From: Cytophagaceae bacterium
GTDB taxonomy: Bacteria; Bacteroidota; Bacteroidia; Cytophagales; Spirosomataceae
NCBI GenBank assembly: GCA_947464595.1
Contig: CANHXO010000011.1
Location: forward strand, 1 to 39,161
Reading direction: 5' to 3'
Length of the DNA stretch: 39,161 bases
The translations under genes and the position numbers were made by a program. The notes below the pieces were generated by a model, which was given only the letters and a program-made list of their open reading frames with translations, ran no database searches and was not told the origin of the DNA. Shown here in pieces: positions 1-6,994 of the stretch; position 1 is the stretch's first letter; each line of letters begins with the position of its first letter.

Positions 1-240
1 ACCGCTACTTCTGATAACACAATTAGCGCGATAGTCGCAAGAGATGCTAGTGGTAATTTTACAGCTAATACGATTACGGGTACATTATCTGGAACAGCGA
101 ATAAAGCAAACAGTTTAAATGGTGGAGAAGCTGGAGCGATTGCTTATCAATCAGGTAACGGAACCACTACATTCACGGGTGTTGGAACTGCTGGCCAAGT
201 ATTAAAATCGACGGGTGGCTCTGCTCCTGAATGGACTACA
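1..240 (+). repeat. Long in-frame direct repeat, copy 1
   Basis: The first 108 bases are nearly identical to bases 754-861, with only scattered substitutions. The encoded segment begins TATSDNTISAIVARDASGNF in both copies. Weaker similarity continues to about base 240 (shared YQS, then G-x-V-L). The offset of 753 bases keeps the frame, so this is a protein domain repeat and not a mobile element. Confidence 0.85.
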
Positions 241-1257
241 TTAAGTACTGCAGATCTTTCAGGAACGATCAGTCTAACTTCACAAGTAACCGGCGTTTTG
301 CTAGGTGCGAATGGAGGAACTGGAGTTAATAATAATGGAAGCACAATCACTTTGGGTGGTAGTTTAGCCACTCAGGGTGCTATAACAACATTATCTGGAT
401 CAAATACAGGAGATAATGCTGTCAACTCACTTTATAGTGGTTTGGTTTCAAATGCAACACATACTGGGGACGTTTCAGGATCTACAGAGTTGACCATTGG
501 AGATAGTAAAATTACTTCAGCTAAAATATTTGACGGTACAATTGAAACGGTAGATTTAGCTACAGATGCAGTTACATCAGCTAAAATTCTTGACGGCACG
601 ATTGCAGCTGCTGATTTAGCGACAGACGCAGTTACTTCCGCTAAAATTCTTGACGCTACGATTGTCAATGCTGATATCGCAACAAATGCAGCCATTGCAG
701 ATTCTAAGTTGGCGACGATTACTGGTCCTGGCAAAGTTGCTAACTCAGCAACGACCGCTACTTCTGATAACACAATTAGCGCGATAGTAGCAAGAGATGC
801 TAGTGGTAATTTTACGGCTAACATTATTACTGGTACATTATCTGGAACAGCGAGTAAGGCGACTAATTTAGCTGGAACCACCGTTGGATCGGTACCCTAT
901 CAATCAGCATCTGGTGTAACATCTTATTCTGATGCAGGTTCCGAAGGTGATGTATTAGTTAGAACAGCTAATGGAGCTGTATGGGGTACTCAAATTATTG
1001 AATCTCTAACTCTATCAAAATCTGGTACAGGTAATGGAGATAACTATACCTATACAATTACTTTTTCTGGCACAAGATTGACTGGAACGAAAATCCAACT
1101 ATATTATAAAGGTAATCTGCAAAAACCTTCCGTATTAAATGCTTGGACGGAATCAACATCTAATTCAAAAACAGTTTTGACAAAAACTGGACAAAATAAG
1201 GACTGGGGTAATGAATTTGATGGTACTGATGAAATAATTGTTGTATACTATAAATAA
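1..1257 (+). CDS. C-terminal part of a large repetitive surface/tail-fibre-like protein (5' end outside window)
   Basis: The frame is open from the first base to a TAA at 1255-1257, giving 418 residues. The start lies upstream of the window, and a TTG at 298 is only an internal codon. The sequence is low complexity, rich in Gly, Ser, Thr, Ala and Asn. It has a long in-frame direct repeat (bases 1 and 754, 251 codons apart) and three 20-residue tandem repeats around TSAKILDGTI at 514-693. Such repeats are common in large Bacteroidota surface proteins and phage-fibre-like beta-rich proteins. The last 80 or so residues are non-repetitive, contain GTKIQLYYKGN, and end EIIVVYYK; I do not recognise this as a known sorting domain. 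The next gene begins 4 bases later. An adhesive or structural surface role is inference. Confidence 0.75.
   Translation, partial: TATSDNTISAIVARDASGNFTANTITGTLSGTANKANSLNGGEAGAIAYQSGNGTTTFTGVGTAGQVLKSTGGSAPEWTTLSTADLSGTISLTSQVTGVLLGANGGTGVNNNGSTITLGGSLATQGAITTLSGSNTGDNAVNSLYSGLVSNATHTGDVSGSTELTIGDSKITSAKIFDGTIETVDLATDAVTSAKILDGTIAAADLATDAVTSAKILDATIVNADIATNAAIADSKLATITGPGKVANSATTATSDNTISAIVARDASGNFTANIITGTLSGTASKATNLAGTTVGSVPYQSASGVTSYSDAGSEGDVLVRTANGAVWGTQIIESLTLSKSGTGNGDNYTYTITFSGTRLTGTKIQLYYKGNLQKPSVLNAWTESTSNSKTVLTKTGQNKDWGNEFDGTDEIIVVYYK
514..693 (+). repeat. Three tandem 60-base (20-residue) coding repeats
   Basis: Units at 514-573, 574-633 and 634-693 encode variants of TSAKILDGTIAAADLATDAV. 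The first two differ at four residues, and the third is more diverged and ends ADIATNAA. The repeats sit in frame inside the large repetitive protein and probably form stacked beta or coil elements. Confidence 0.85.
754..993 (+). repeat. Long in-frame direct repeat, copy 2
   Basis: This is the second copy of the repeat that opens the window. Identity is very high over 754-861 and then decays. It encodes the last repeat before the unique C-terminal region of the protein. The 251-codon spacing suggests that a much longer array continues upstream. Confidence 0.85.
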
Positions 1258-1261
1258 TCCC

Positions 1262-1789
1262 ATGAAAAAACGAAGCATATTTTTACTCATAAGTCTTTTC
1301 GCTATTTTTTCTGCTCAGGCCCAAAAAGTTATGAACTCAACTTTGGGCGCTGGAGGGGCAACCAAGTATATCGATGGACGTTATTATTCCCACGTGGTTA
1401 GTCAGACTAGTATACAAGGGACTTTTGTGCAAAATGGAATTACCGTCAGGCAAGGATTTAAACAACCATTGATTAATACGATGTTTAGAACTATGCCGAT
1501 GTCTAACTTGGTTTCTTTGCCCAAAGATGAATCGACTATTTTATTCAACGCCTTCCCAAATCCATTTTTGGATAGGCTAACGATTTCCTTTTCATCCGTC
1601 AGCAACCTTCCCACCGAATTATTTTTATACGATATTCAAGGAAGTGTTTTGTTTGAAAAAGTATATCCGCCGTTGACCAGTGAAATTCAATTAACTGACT
1701 TTACATACATACGACCCGGTAAATACATCATTAGGCTTAATCACAATAATAAGCCAACGTCCATCTCCGTAATTAAAGAGGTGAATTGA
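1262..1789 (+). CDS. Small secreted protein with T9SS type A C-terminal sorting domain
   Basis: The product has 175 residues. I chose the ATG at 1262 because it starts a clean signal peptide (MKKRSIFLLISLFAIFSAQAQ); an in-frame TTG at 1238 would add eight residues overlapping the previous gene. Residues about 22-85 are Gly-rich and contain VRQGFKQP, seen in many short T9SS-exported proteins. Residues about 100-175 match the type A sorting domain: an FPNPF core, then LYDIQG, then PGKYIIRL near the end. The protein should pass the Sec system, then the outer membrane through the type IX system. It follows the repetitive protein by 4 bases, so the two are probably co-transcribed and end at the terminator at 1822. 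Function beyond export is unknown. Confidence 0.8.
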   Translation: MKKRSIFLLISLFAIFSAQAQKVMNSTLGAGGATKYIDGRYYSHVVSQTSIQGTFVQNGITVRQGFKQPLINTMFRTMPMSNLVSLPKDESTILFNAFPNPFLDRLTISFSSVSNLPTELFLYDIQGSVLFEKVYPPLTSEIQLTDFTYIRPGKYIIRLNHNNKPTSISVIKEVN

Positions 1790-1821
1790 TCTTAATTGGT
1801 AATTTTTAGAACTAGGATTAC

Positions 1822-1859
1822 ATAAAGCTAGGGACTTTTAGTCTCTAGCTTTATTTTTT
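1822..1859 (+). terminator. Rho-independent terminator
   Basis: Bases 1822-1835 pair with 1841-1854 in a 14-bp stem with one G-U pair and a TTTTA loop, followed by a run of T. It closes the surface-protein operon about 30 bases after its stop codon. Confidence 0.88.
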
Positions 1860-1910
1860 AATCTCATTATGTTATAATTTTTTTGTAAATTAAAACATAT
1901 TTGTCGATTT

Positions 1911-3140
1911 ATGGTTACCAAACATTTTCCTACTTCTTTCCAATTTGAAGCTATTTTTAATGAAGCGGCCATCGGTATTTTGGTGACCAACTCGGCTTTT
2001 GAAATATTGATTTCTAATCACTTTGCTAATCAATTATTTGGTTTTAATTCCAATGAACTCATCGGTAAAAATATTTCGATTCTGATTCCTAATCACCTTA
2101 AAGATCGCCACCATGGTCATCTAAATCACTTAAATTCTTCCCCTATCTCTAGGCCCATGGGAATAGGTTTAGACCTTAAAGCCAAGCGAAAAGACGAATC
2201 ACTTTTTCCTATTGAGATTAGCTTAAGCCACTTTAAAGAGAATGAGCAAATATACTACATTGCTTTTGTCAGCGATGTGACGTTAAAACGCCAAGTGGAA
2301 ATGGAGCTGATCTTGAAAAATCAAGAGGTAAACCAATTAAACGAAACACTGGAAGAAGAAGTAAAAACGCGGACCCAAGCATTACAAAATACCCTAGAGA
2401 AATTAGAGAAGAATACGCACGAACTTGAAATTTCATTACAAAAAGAGATTGAGTTAGGTGATCTCAAAACACGTTTTGTTTCCATGGCTTCCCATGAATT
2501 TAGGACTCCTCTGACTGCTATCTTAAGCTCAGCCACCTTAATTGAAAAATATCAGAAGGAAACAGACCAAGAAAAACGCCTTCATCACATCAATCGCATA
2601 AAATCTTCCGTTTCTAACCTCACAGAAATATTAGAAGAATTCTTGTCCGTCGGTAAACTCGAAGACGGAAAAATTGAATTGCATCTTTCCGATATACCAT
2701 TAGCTACTTTTCTGGAAAATATTGCCTTTGAACTAGCTGCCTTTAGAAAGGAAAACCAAGAAATAATCATCGATTTTACAGGTTTGCCAACCTTCCATTC
2801 GGACAGTTCAATCCTTCGGAAAATTCTTTTAAATGGTTTATCCAATGCATTGAAGTTCTCAACTAAGGACGTTAGCCTTCGAGTCCTTTCGACCAATGAA
2901 TCCCTCGAGATGACGATCTCCGACCAGGGAGTTGGCATAAGTCAGGAAGACCAAAAACATCTATTTGAACGCTTTTTCCGTGGCGGAAATGTCAATGTGA
3001 TCCAAGGAACTGGCCTAGGATTACATTTAATTGACCAGTACCTAGAATTACTTGACGGCAAAGTTCAAATCACTAGTGAATTAAATAAAGGTACCGTTCT
3101 TCATCTACTAATACCTCATAAACATCACCCAAATGACTAA
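1911..3140 (+). CDS. PAS-domain sensor histidine kinase with FixL-like PAS (candidate oxygen sensor)
   Basis: The protein has 409 residues and no membrane segment, so it should be cytoplasmic. A PAS domain spans about 12-125. It contains LFGF, LIGKNISILIP and then RHHGH. His67 sits 17 residues before the GIG motif, the same spacing as from the haem-ligating His200 of Bradyrhizobium FixL to its GIG. The distal arginine that follows GIG in FixL is Leu here. A coiled coil (about 125-185) leads to the dimerisation/phosphoacceptor domain (SMASHEFRTP, His195). The ATPase domain has an N box (Asn308/Asn312), DQGVGI and GTGLGL. The gene overlaps the downstream regulator by 8 bases, so the pair is translationally coupled. 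A weak -7-like box (CATATTTG, 1896-1903) lies so close to the ATG that the transcript may be nearly leaderless. Haem binding is inference. Confidence 0.85.
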   Translation: MVTKHFPTSFQFEAIFNEAAIGILVTNSAFEILISNHFANQLFGFNSNELIGKNISILIPNHLKDRHHGHLNHLNSSPISRPMGIGLDLKAKRKDESLFPIEISLSHFKENEQIYYIAFVSDVTLKRQVEMELILKNQEVNQLNETLEEEVKTRTQALQNTLEKLEKNTHELEISLQKEIELGDLKTRFVSMASHEFRTPLTAILSSATLIEKYQKETDQEKRLHHINRIKSSVSNLTEILEEFLSVGKLEDGKIELHLSDIPLATFLENIAFELAAFRKENQEIIIDFTGLPTFHSDSSILRKILLNGLSNALKFSTKDVSLRVLSTNESLEMTISDQGVGISQEDQKHLFERFFRGGNVNVIQGTGLGLHLIDQYLELLDGKVQITSELNKGTVLHLLIPHKHHPND

Positions 3141-4188
3141 AATATTAATCATTGAAGATAACTTCGATATTCGTGAAAACACGGCAGAGCTATTAGAACT
3201 TTCAGGATACCAAGTAGAAAAAGCTTCCGATGGCATCGAAGGAGTTCGTTTGGCTAAAATATCTACCCCTGATATCGTCATTTGCGACATTATGATGCCT
3301 CATTTAGATGGTTACGGTGTGCTTCAAGTTTTTTCAAGCAGTGAGATTTTGAGCAAAGTACCATTTATTTTCCTCACCGCGAAAACGGATCGAGCCGATA
3401 TGCGCAAAGGGATGGAAATGGGTGCCGATGATTATTTGACTAAACCCTTTCAGGAAGTTGAGCTTTTGAAAGCCATCGAATCCCGACTCAAAAAGTTTGA
3501 AGGGTATACCTCTTTGCAAAAGGATTCTCATTCAGAAGTGGCTTTGGCACATGAAGCTTTGGAGTTTTTAGATTTTATTCACTACCCTAAAGAAAAAAGA
3601 GCGTCCAGCATCCATAAAAAACAAATCGTTTACTCCGAAGGCGACCACCCCGCTCGTTTGTATTTTCTCCAAAAAGGGAAAATCAAAACCTATCATACAA
3701 ACCGAGATGGAAAATACTTTATTACATCCTTTGTCCAAGAAGGTGAATTTTTTGGCTTTGTAGACATTTTAGAAAATCAGATGTATAGAGAATCAGCCGA
3801 AGCTCTCGAAGATGCAAGCGTGATCAGTATTTCATCCAAAGAATTTCAGGCGATTATCAAAGAAAATATCCATTTGGAAATATTTTTCCGAAAAGAATTG
3901 ACTAAATACCTAATCAAAAATGAGACGGTTTTAATGTCCATGGCCTATCAATCACTGCGCATGCGCGTCGCCGCCGCATTAGTGGAACTAGCTAAAACCT
4001 ACGGAACGAATATGGAAAGTCCAATTACCATGAAATTATCTAGAGAAGATTTAGCTTCCCGAGTAGGTACCGCGACCGAATCTGTCATCAGAACCTTGAG
4101 CGAATTTAAAAAAGAAGGACTCGTCGAAATTAAGGGCAGCGAAATGAAAATATTAAAGCCTTTGGCCCTGGCTAACCTAAAATACTAA
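3133..4188 (+). CDS. Response regulator: receiver domain fused to CRP/FNR-type sensor and DNA-binding domains
   Basis: The protein has 351 residues. The receiver (1-120) has the acidic pair Glu8/Asp9, phosphoacceptor Asp52 (CDIMMPHLDG), Thr82 and Lys104 (LTKPF). A cNMP-binding-type beta roll follows at about 150-255 (YSEGDHPARLYFLQKGKI). A CRP-type winged helix-turn-helix lies at about 275-345 (SREDLASRVGTATESVIRTL). The recognition helix keeps the Glu and Arg that read the TGA/TCA core in CRP and FNR. The four-cysteine cluster of oxygen-sensing FNR is absent, with Cys51 the only cysteine, so oxygen sensing would have to come from the kinase. It overlaps the kinase gene by 8 bases and ends 4 bases from the convergent end of the cbb3 cluster. 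Function: probably a phosphorylation-controlled activator or repressor of the neighbouring oxidase genes (inference). Confidence 0.9.
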   Translation: MTKILIIEDNFDIRENTAELLELSGYQVEKASDGIEGVRLAKISTPDIVICDIMMPHLDGYGVLQVFSSSEILSKVPFIFLTAKTDRADMRKGMEMGADDYLTKPFQEVELLKAIESRLKKFEGYTSLQKDSHSEVALAHEALEFLDFIHYPKEKRASSIHKKQIVYSEGDHPARLYFLQKGKIKTYHTNRDGKYFITSFVQEGEFFGFVDILENQMYRESAEALEDASVISISSKEFQAIIKENIHLEIFFRKELTKYLIKNETVLMSMAYQSLRMRVAAALVELAKTYGTNMESPITMKLSREDLASRVGTATESVIRTLSEFKKEGLVEIKGSEMKILKPLALANLKY

Positions 4189-4192
4189 AAGG

Positions 4193-4855
4193 CTATTTTG
4201 AAAAGGGATGACAGATGATTGGACTCAATGCTGAATGTTTTAAATATTGGGATTGATTCATCCCTAATCCCCAAGCACCTCGAATAATCAATAGGAACGA
4301 AATAGCCCATCCTAAATAAATCAATGTCTTCAAGTTTATTTTTTTTATTCCCCACATATAAACTCGGAGTGCAGGCAAAGTAGCCACCCCAAAACTGAGC
4401 ATACTTAAAAAACCTAAAATAGGTTTTGGTTGGAGCATCGCAATACTTAATCCGGCTAATACTAAACCACAAGGCATTAAACCATTGGCCATCCCTGCCA
4501 TAAAATAGCCAAGATCGCCCCATTTCATACCTTTTTTTCGTAAATATTTTCCCACACCCTCATGTAAAAAGAGCAATAATCCATCTCCTATTTTTTGTGT
4601 GATTACCAACAGGATCAAGATCCCTGCTGCGATGTAATAAAAATGCCATTGTGATGGAAAAAGCCAAATAGAACCTATTCCAGCAACTAAATAGCCTAAA
4701 ATACTATACATCAGGATTCTTCCCAAGGGATAGAGAATCATACGGAAATTCGATTTCCCTTTGGATTTTATGGAGGCCACTATCGGGCCGCACATGATCA
4801 AGCAATGCCAACTACCCGCTAAACCTATAAAGAAACTATAGTACCAAGTATTCAT
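4193..4855 (-). CDS. TauE/SafE-type (cytochrome biogenesis-like) membrane protein of cbb3 cluster
   Basis: The product has 220 residues from the ATG at 4855. That start lies just after the end of ccoH and begins MNTWYYSFFIGLAGSWHC; an upstream in-frame Met would overlap ccoH. There are about six membrane segments. The first carries a GSWHCLIMCGP motif, and a GLMPCGLVLAGL segment lies in the middle. These Cys/His motifs are typical of the 'sulfite exporter TauE/SafE family' proteins that close cbb3 clusters in Bacteroidota, and they recall the CcdA/DsbD and copper-handling membrane families. As the last gene of the ccoG-ccoH unit it probably helps copper delivery or oxidase maturation (inference); sulfite export is unlikely here. 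Confidence 0.75.
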   Translation of the reverse strand: MNTWYYSFFIGLAGSWHCLIMCGPIVASIKSKGKSNFRMILYPLGRILMYSILGYLVAGIGSIWLFPSQWHFYYIAAGILILLVITQKIGDGLLLFLHEGVGKYLRKKGMKWGDLGYFMAGMANGLMPCGLVLAGLSIAMLQPKPILGFLSMLSFGVATLPALRVYMWGIKKINLKTLIYLGWAISFLLIIRGAWGLGMNQSQYLKHSALSPIICHPFSK

Positions 4856-4866
4856 AATAATAGGAT

Positions 4867-5325
4867 TTACGGGACATAAATACGATGATCTTCCTGATAT
4901 TTTTGATTGTCTTGAACCCAATGAATGGATAAATTCCAGGGTCCCTTCTTTAAAAAAGATGTTTTTAAAATTTGAAAATCACTCGATAATTTAGACAGGT
5001 TAATTTGTTGGTCTAGTTTAGCATCGGAAGGTCGATAGAACACCAACGATATTTTTTGGGTTACCCTTGGATAGGTGATGCTTAGCGTTTGAAAATCTTC
5101 GCTAAATTCATAGCCTGGTTTCTCTAGGCCTAATTGATTTGCCTCGTTTCGCTCATTTATTTTTTCTTGGAAATTTTGACCCTCCTGGTAATATTGTTTT
5201 CCTACCAAATCAATATTTTCATGGGTCATATGAATATAGAAATAGGCCATAAATCCACCAAAAAGGATAAATGTTAAAATGATTCCATGTCCCCAGTGGA
5301 ATTTAAATGGCTTGTTAGTATTCAT
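4867..5325 (-). CDS. ccoH: FixH/CcoH family cbb3 oxidase accessory protein
   Basis: The product has 152 residues. I chose the ATG at 5325 because it gives MNTNKPFKFHWGHGIIL, the normal family start. A longer frame reading back to 5400 would lie entirely within ccoG. There is one N-terminal membrane segment (about 13-33), then MTHENIDLVGKQYYQEGQNF, which matches the FixH pattern, then a periplasmic beta-rich domain. In other bacteria FixH/CcoH acts in cbb3 assembly or copper insertion with CcoG, CcoI and CcoS. The start overlaps the end of ccoG by 11 bases, so the two are translationally coupled. Confidence 0.85.
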   Translation of the reverse strand: MNTNKPFKFHWGHGIILTFILFGGFMAYFYIHMTHENIDLVGKQYYQEGQNFQEKINERNEANQLGLEKPGYEFSEDFQTLSITYPRVTQKISLVFYRPSDAKLDQQINLSKLSSDFQILKTSFLKKGPWNLSIHWVQDNQKYQEDHRIYVP

Positions 5326-6721
5326 CTGGTTGTATAAAACTTGTTTTAATGATTTCCGTATCTCCCTCAGAATCAGTGACCATGATGGGTAATTTTTCAT
5401 GCCGAGGATGTTGGCCTATCAAACCCTTGATGAAAAATTCTCCTTTAGCCATTTTTCCCTGATCAATGCTTGTTATTCCTTTTCCTACCCAAATTAAGGC
5501 CATCGGAGGTTTCACAGATATCCTATAATTTTGTGTTGATTTTGATTTATTTAAAATCTCTATTTGGTATAAATTACTTACTGATTTCGTTTTTTCGTCA
5601 TATTGATAGGTCATCCCTGGCATTCTCAAAAGCGTTGTTTCATGATTTTTTCTGCTCATCAACAAATAACCAAAGACACCTAAAATCGAAATTAATAAAA
5701 AGCTATAGGCCGCGATCCTGTTGGTGAATTTAAGCTTAGCCTCTTTATTTACGCCATTGAGTGAATCATAGCGGATTAAATTCTTAGGTTTATTGATTTT
5801 TTCCATCACCTCATCACAGGCATCGATACATGAGGTACATCCGATGCATTCTAATTGGTTACTCCCATTTCGAATGTCAATTCCTGTAGGGCAAACACGT
5901 ACACACCAGTGGCAATCAATGCAATCTCCTTGCGCAGTGGAAAATTCATCTTTCATCATTTTCCCCCTGGGCTCTCCCCTTTTGTGGTCATATTGTACCA
6001 AAATTGAATTATTGTCCAATAATACGCCTTGCAATCTACCATAGGGACAAACCATCATACAGACGATTTCTCTAAATCGGGCGAAAACAAAATAGAATAT
6101 GGCCGTGAAAATCCAGATGGCCATAAAACCGATGAAATGGTTCATCGGAGGCTCTAAGACTAATTTTAACCATTCTTTTTTTCCGATGATGTACATGAGG
6201 AAGGTATTTGAAATGGCAAAAGCTAAAATCAAAAATAGGAAATGCTTGCTGGTCTTTTTAAGAATCTTCTCTTGGTTCCAAGGACCCTCATCTAACCTTC
6301 TTTGTGCTTTATCATCCCCTTCGATCCAATATTCAACTTTCCTGAAAAGCATTTCCATGAAAATGGTTTGAGGGCAAGCCCAACCACACCAAATGCGTCC
6401 AAAAAGTACGGTAAACAAACTGATGAAGATTAAAAAACTTACAATGCCTAAGGCAACTAAATGAAAATCTTGAGGATAAAATGGAACAGTCCAAAAAATA
6501 AAAGTTCGCTCCATCACATTAAACATGAAAACTGGTTGGCCTGAAATCTCCACCCAAGGAAGCCCAAACAATAGCATTAAAAGTACATAAGAAAAATAAG
6601 TTCTAGCTCGGTACAAATGGCCTATAATTCTTCCTGGGTATATCCAAAGCCTTCTTCCATCTTTGGATTGGTTATACAGATGATTGCGATAATCATCATT
6701 ATCTAAGTTCAGTTGGGACAT
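5315..6721 (-). CDS. ccoG: Cytochrome c oxidase accessory protein CcoG (FixG/RdxA-type polyferredoxin)
   Basis: The product has 468 residues, the usual size. It has several membrane segments and a conserved FGRIWCGWACPQT motif near residue 110. Two [4Fe-4S] ferredoxin motifs follow (CIDCHWCVRVCP and CIGCTSCIDAC, about 265-305). Then come another membrane segment and an immunoglobulin-like C-terminal domain. CcoG is a cupric reductase or redox accessory protein for cbb3 maturation at the cytoplasmic membrane. It lies between the DUF2892 gene (32 bases upstream, holding a hairpin) and ccoH (11-base overlap). The start gives MSQLNLDNDDYRN, and no better alternative is visible. Confidence 0.95.
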   Translation of the reverse strand: MSQLNLDNDDYRNHLYNQSKDGRRLWIYPGRIIGHLYRARTYFSYVLLMLLFGLPWVEISGQPVFMFNVMERTFIFWTVPFYPQDFHLVALGIVSFLIFISLFTVLFGRIWCGWACPQTIFMEMLFRKVEYWIEGDDKAQRRLDEGPWNQEKILKKTSKHFLFLILAFAISNTFLMYIIGKKEWLKLVLEPPMNHFIGFMAIWIFTAIFYFVFARFREIVCMMVCPYGRLQGVLLDNNSILVQYDHKRGEPRGKMMKDEFSTAQGDCIDCHWCVRVCPTGIDIRNGSNQLECIGCTSCIDACDEVMEKINKPKNLIRYDSLNGVNKEAKLKFTNRIAAYSFLLISILGVFGYLLMSRKNHETTLLRMPGMTYQYDEKTKSVSNLYQIEILNKSKSTQNYRISVKPPMALIWVGKGITSIDQGKMAKGEFFIKGLIGQHPRHEKLPIMVTDSEGDTEIIKTSFIQPDEY

Positions 6722-6727
6722 ATTATG

Positions 6728-6750
6728 AAGGTCCGATTGATTCGGACCTT
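6728..6750 (-). other. Intergenic RNA hairpin between the DUF2892 gene and ccoG
   Basis: AAGGTCCGA (6728-6736) pairs perfectly with TCGGACCTT (6742-6750) around a 5-base loop. It lies 3 bases after the DUF2892 stop and 6 bases before the ccoG ATG. No T-run follows in the direction of transcription, so a classic terminator is unlikely. It could be an RNA processing or stability element, or could limit ccoG translation. Confidence 0.6.
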
Positions 6751-6753
6751 ATG

Positions 6754-6981
6754 TTAACGAATATGAGGAGGTTCTTCTCGGGTAGTACTTTTGTGCAAAA
6801 CTTTATAGAGTGGACAAATTCTGACAAAGCCCGTTAGTGCGATAAATAGGGCAACTAAGTATACCGCTAAACGGATGTCTGTGGGTATAATTCCGGAATA
6901 AGTCAGAATGGCTATGGCTACGGCCAACGAGATACGAACGATTTGGTCCATTTTCCCAACATTTTTTCTTAGGTTCATCAT
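6754..6981 (-). CDS. DUF2892 (YgaP-like transmembrane) small protein
   Basis: The product has 75 residues and two membrane helices (about 14-32 and 38-55). It starts MMNLRKNVGKMDQIVRISLA and ends with a short basic/acidic tail. The pattern (N-x-G-x-x-D-Q-x-x-R near the start, then C-P-L-Y) is that of the DUF2892 family, which includes the membrane part of YgaP rhodanese. It sits 13 bases after ccoP and before ccoG, on the same strand, so it is probably part of the oxidase operon. Its function is unknown; a link to sulfur or redox handling would be a guess from YgaP. Confidence 0.75.
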   Translation of the reverse strand: MMNLRKNVGKMDQIVRISLAVAIAILTYSGIIPTDIRLAVYLVALFIALTGFVRICPLYKVLHKSTTREEPPHIR

Positions 6982-6994
6982 GTTTTATGCGTTT

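Noticed and set aside
1-861. Direct repeats as ends of an insertion element
   Set aside because: They are in frame, coding, and flank no transposase. The sequence between them is part of the same repetitive protein.
432-881. 149-codon open frame on the minus strand under the repeat protein
   Set aside because: It is a shadow of the repetitive Ala/Thr/Ser coding sequence opposite, with low-complexity valine/alanine composition and no motifs.
3133-4188. Oxygen-sensing FNR protein
   Set aside because: The CRP-like part lacks the cysteine cluster needed for a [4Fe-4S] sensor. Control should come through the receiver domain.
4867-5400. Longer ccoH starting at 5400
   Set aside because: The added 25 residues lie within ccoG and do not match FixH. 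The Met at 5325 gives the expected N-terminus.
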